A stretch of 5,579 bases of DNA from Planctomycetales bacterium (GTDB taxonomy: Bacteria > Planctomycetota > Planctomycetia > Isosphaerales > Isosphaeraceae): NCBI GenBank assembly GCA_027451455.1, contig DAIDJI010000394.1, positions 1 through 5,579 on the forward strand, read 5' to 3'. The notes below the pieces were generated by a model. That model was not told the DNA's origin. It saw only the letters and a list, made by a program, of their open reading frames with translations, and made no database searches. Below, one piece after another: positions 5,552 to 5,579 of the stretch; the stretch's first letter is position 1, and every line of letters begins with the position of its first letter. Position numbers and translations under genes: made by a program.

Positions 5552-5579
5552 TTCCTCCTCTGTGTCTCTGTGGTTTGAT

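Larger units (their letters stand above)
5486..5579. repeat. 94-bp palindromic element with perfect 18-bp inverted repeats
   Basis: The 18-bp arm at 5486-5503 (ATCAAACCACAGAGACAC) is an exact reverse complement of 5562-5579. The 58-bp centre contains a terminator-like hairpin and a short tandem repeat. There is no coding capacity, so it resembles a dispersed intergenic palindrome or a MITE-like element. Strings like CCACAGAGACACAGAG recur, from memory, in intergenic DNA of several bacterial phyla. The right arm coincides with the last base of the window, so its outer limit and any target duplication cannot be seen. Confidence 0.75.

Overview
The window is GC-rich with strongly GC-biased third codon positions. 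It carries a DUF1080 protein with two copies of the domain, a secreted carbohydrate-type protein and a DnaA with a divergent signature. Together these point to a planctomycete, most likely of the Isosphaeraceae type. That assignment is inferred from protein families recalled by eye, not from a search.

Layout: (1) Positions 2-802 (+) hold the 3' end of a large, probably exported protein whose start lies outside the window. (2) After a 118-nt gap with two GC-rich hairpins, 921-2270 (+) encodes an exported protein with two tandem DUF1080 (3-keto-disaccharide hydrolase-like) domains. The first two genes may form a small carbohydrate-related unit. (3) Positions 2271-2692 are a noncoding gap of about 420 nt. 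It holds a long AT-rich inverted repeat, a region with two mutually exclusive hairpins, a weak promoter candidate and a near-perfect palindrome just before the next gene. (4) Positions 2693-3331 and 3328-3771 (+) form a tight two-gene unit with an ATGA overlap: a four-helix DUF5671 membrane protein with an N-terminal helical module, and a small membrane-anchored protein resembling the body of a pseudopilin. (5) Positions 3852-5327 (-) encode a complete DnaA initiator that converges on the two-gene unit. (6) Upstream of dnaA (5328-5579) lie a plausible ribosome binding site, a promoter candidate, a terminator-like hairpin and a perfect 18-bp inverted repeat that ends exactly at the window edge.

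Functionally, the left part suggests extracytoplasmic carbohydrate processing, the middle a membrane pair of unknown role, and the right replication initiation. No rRNA, tRNA, CRISPR array, transposase or prophage gene was seen. I found no convincing new defence or mobile system. The best leads are the palindromic elements, the DUF5671/partner pair, and DnaA substitutions at normally conserved ATPase and DNA-contact positions.
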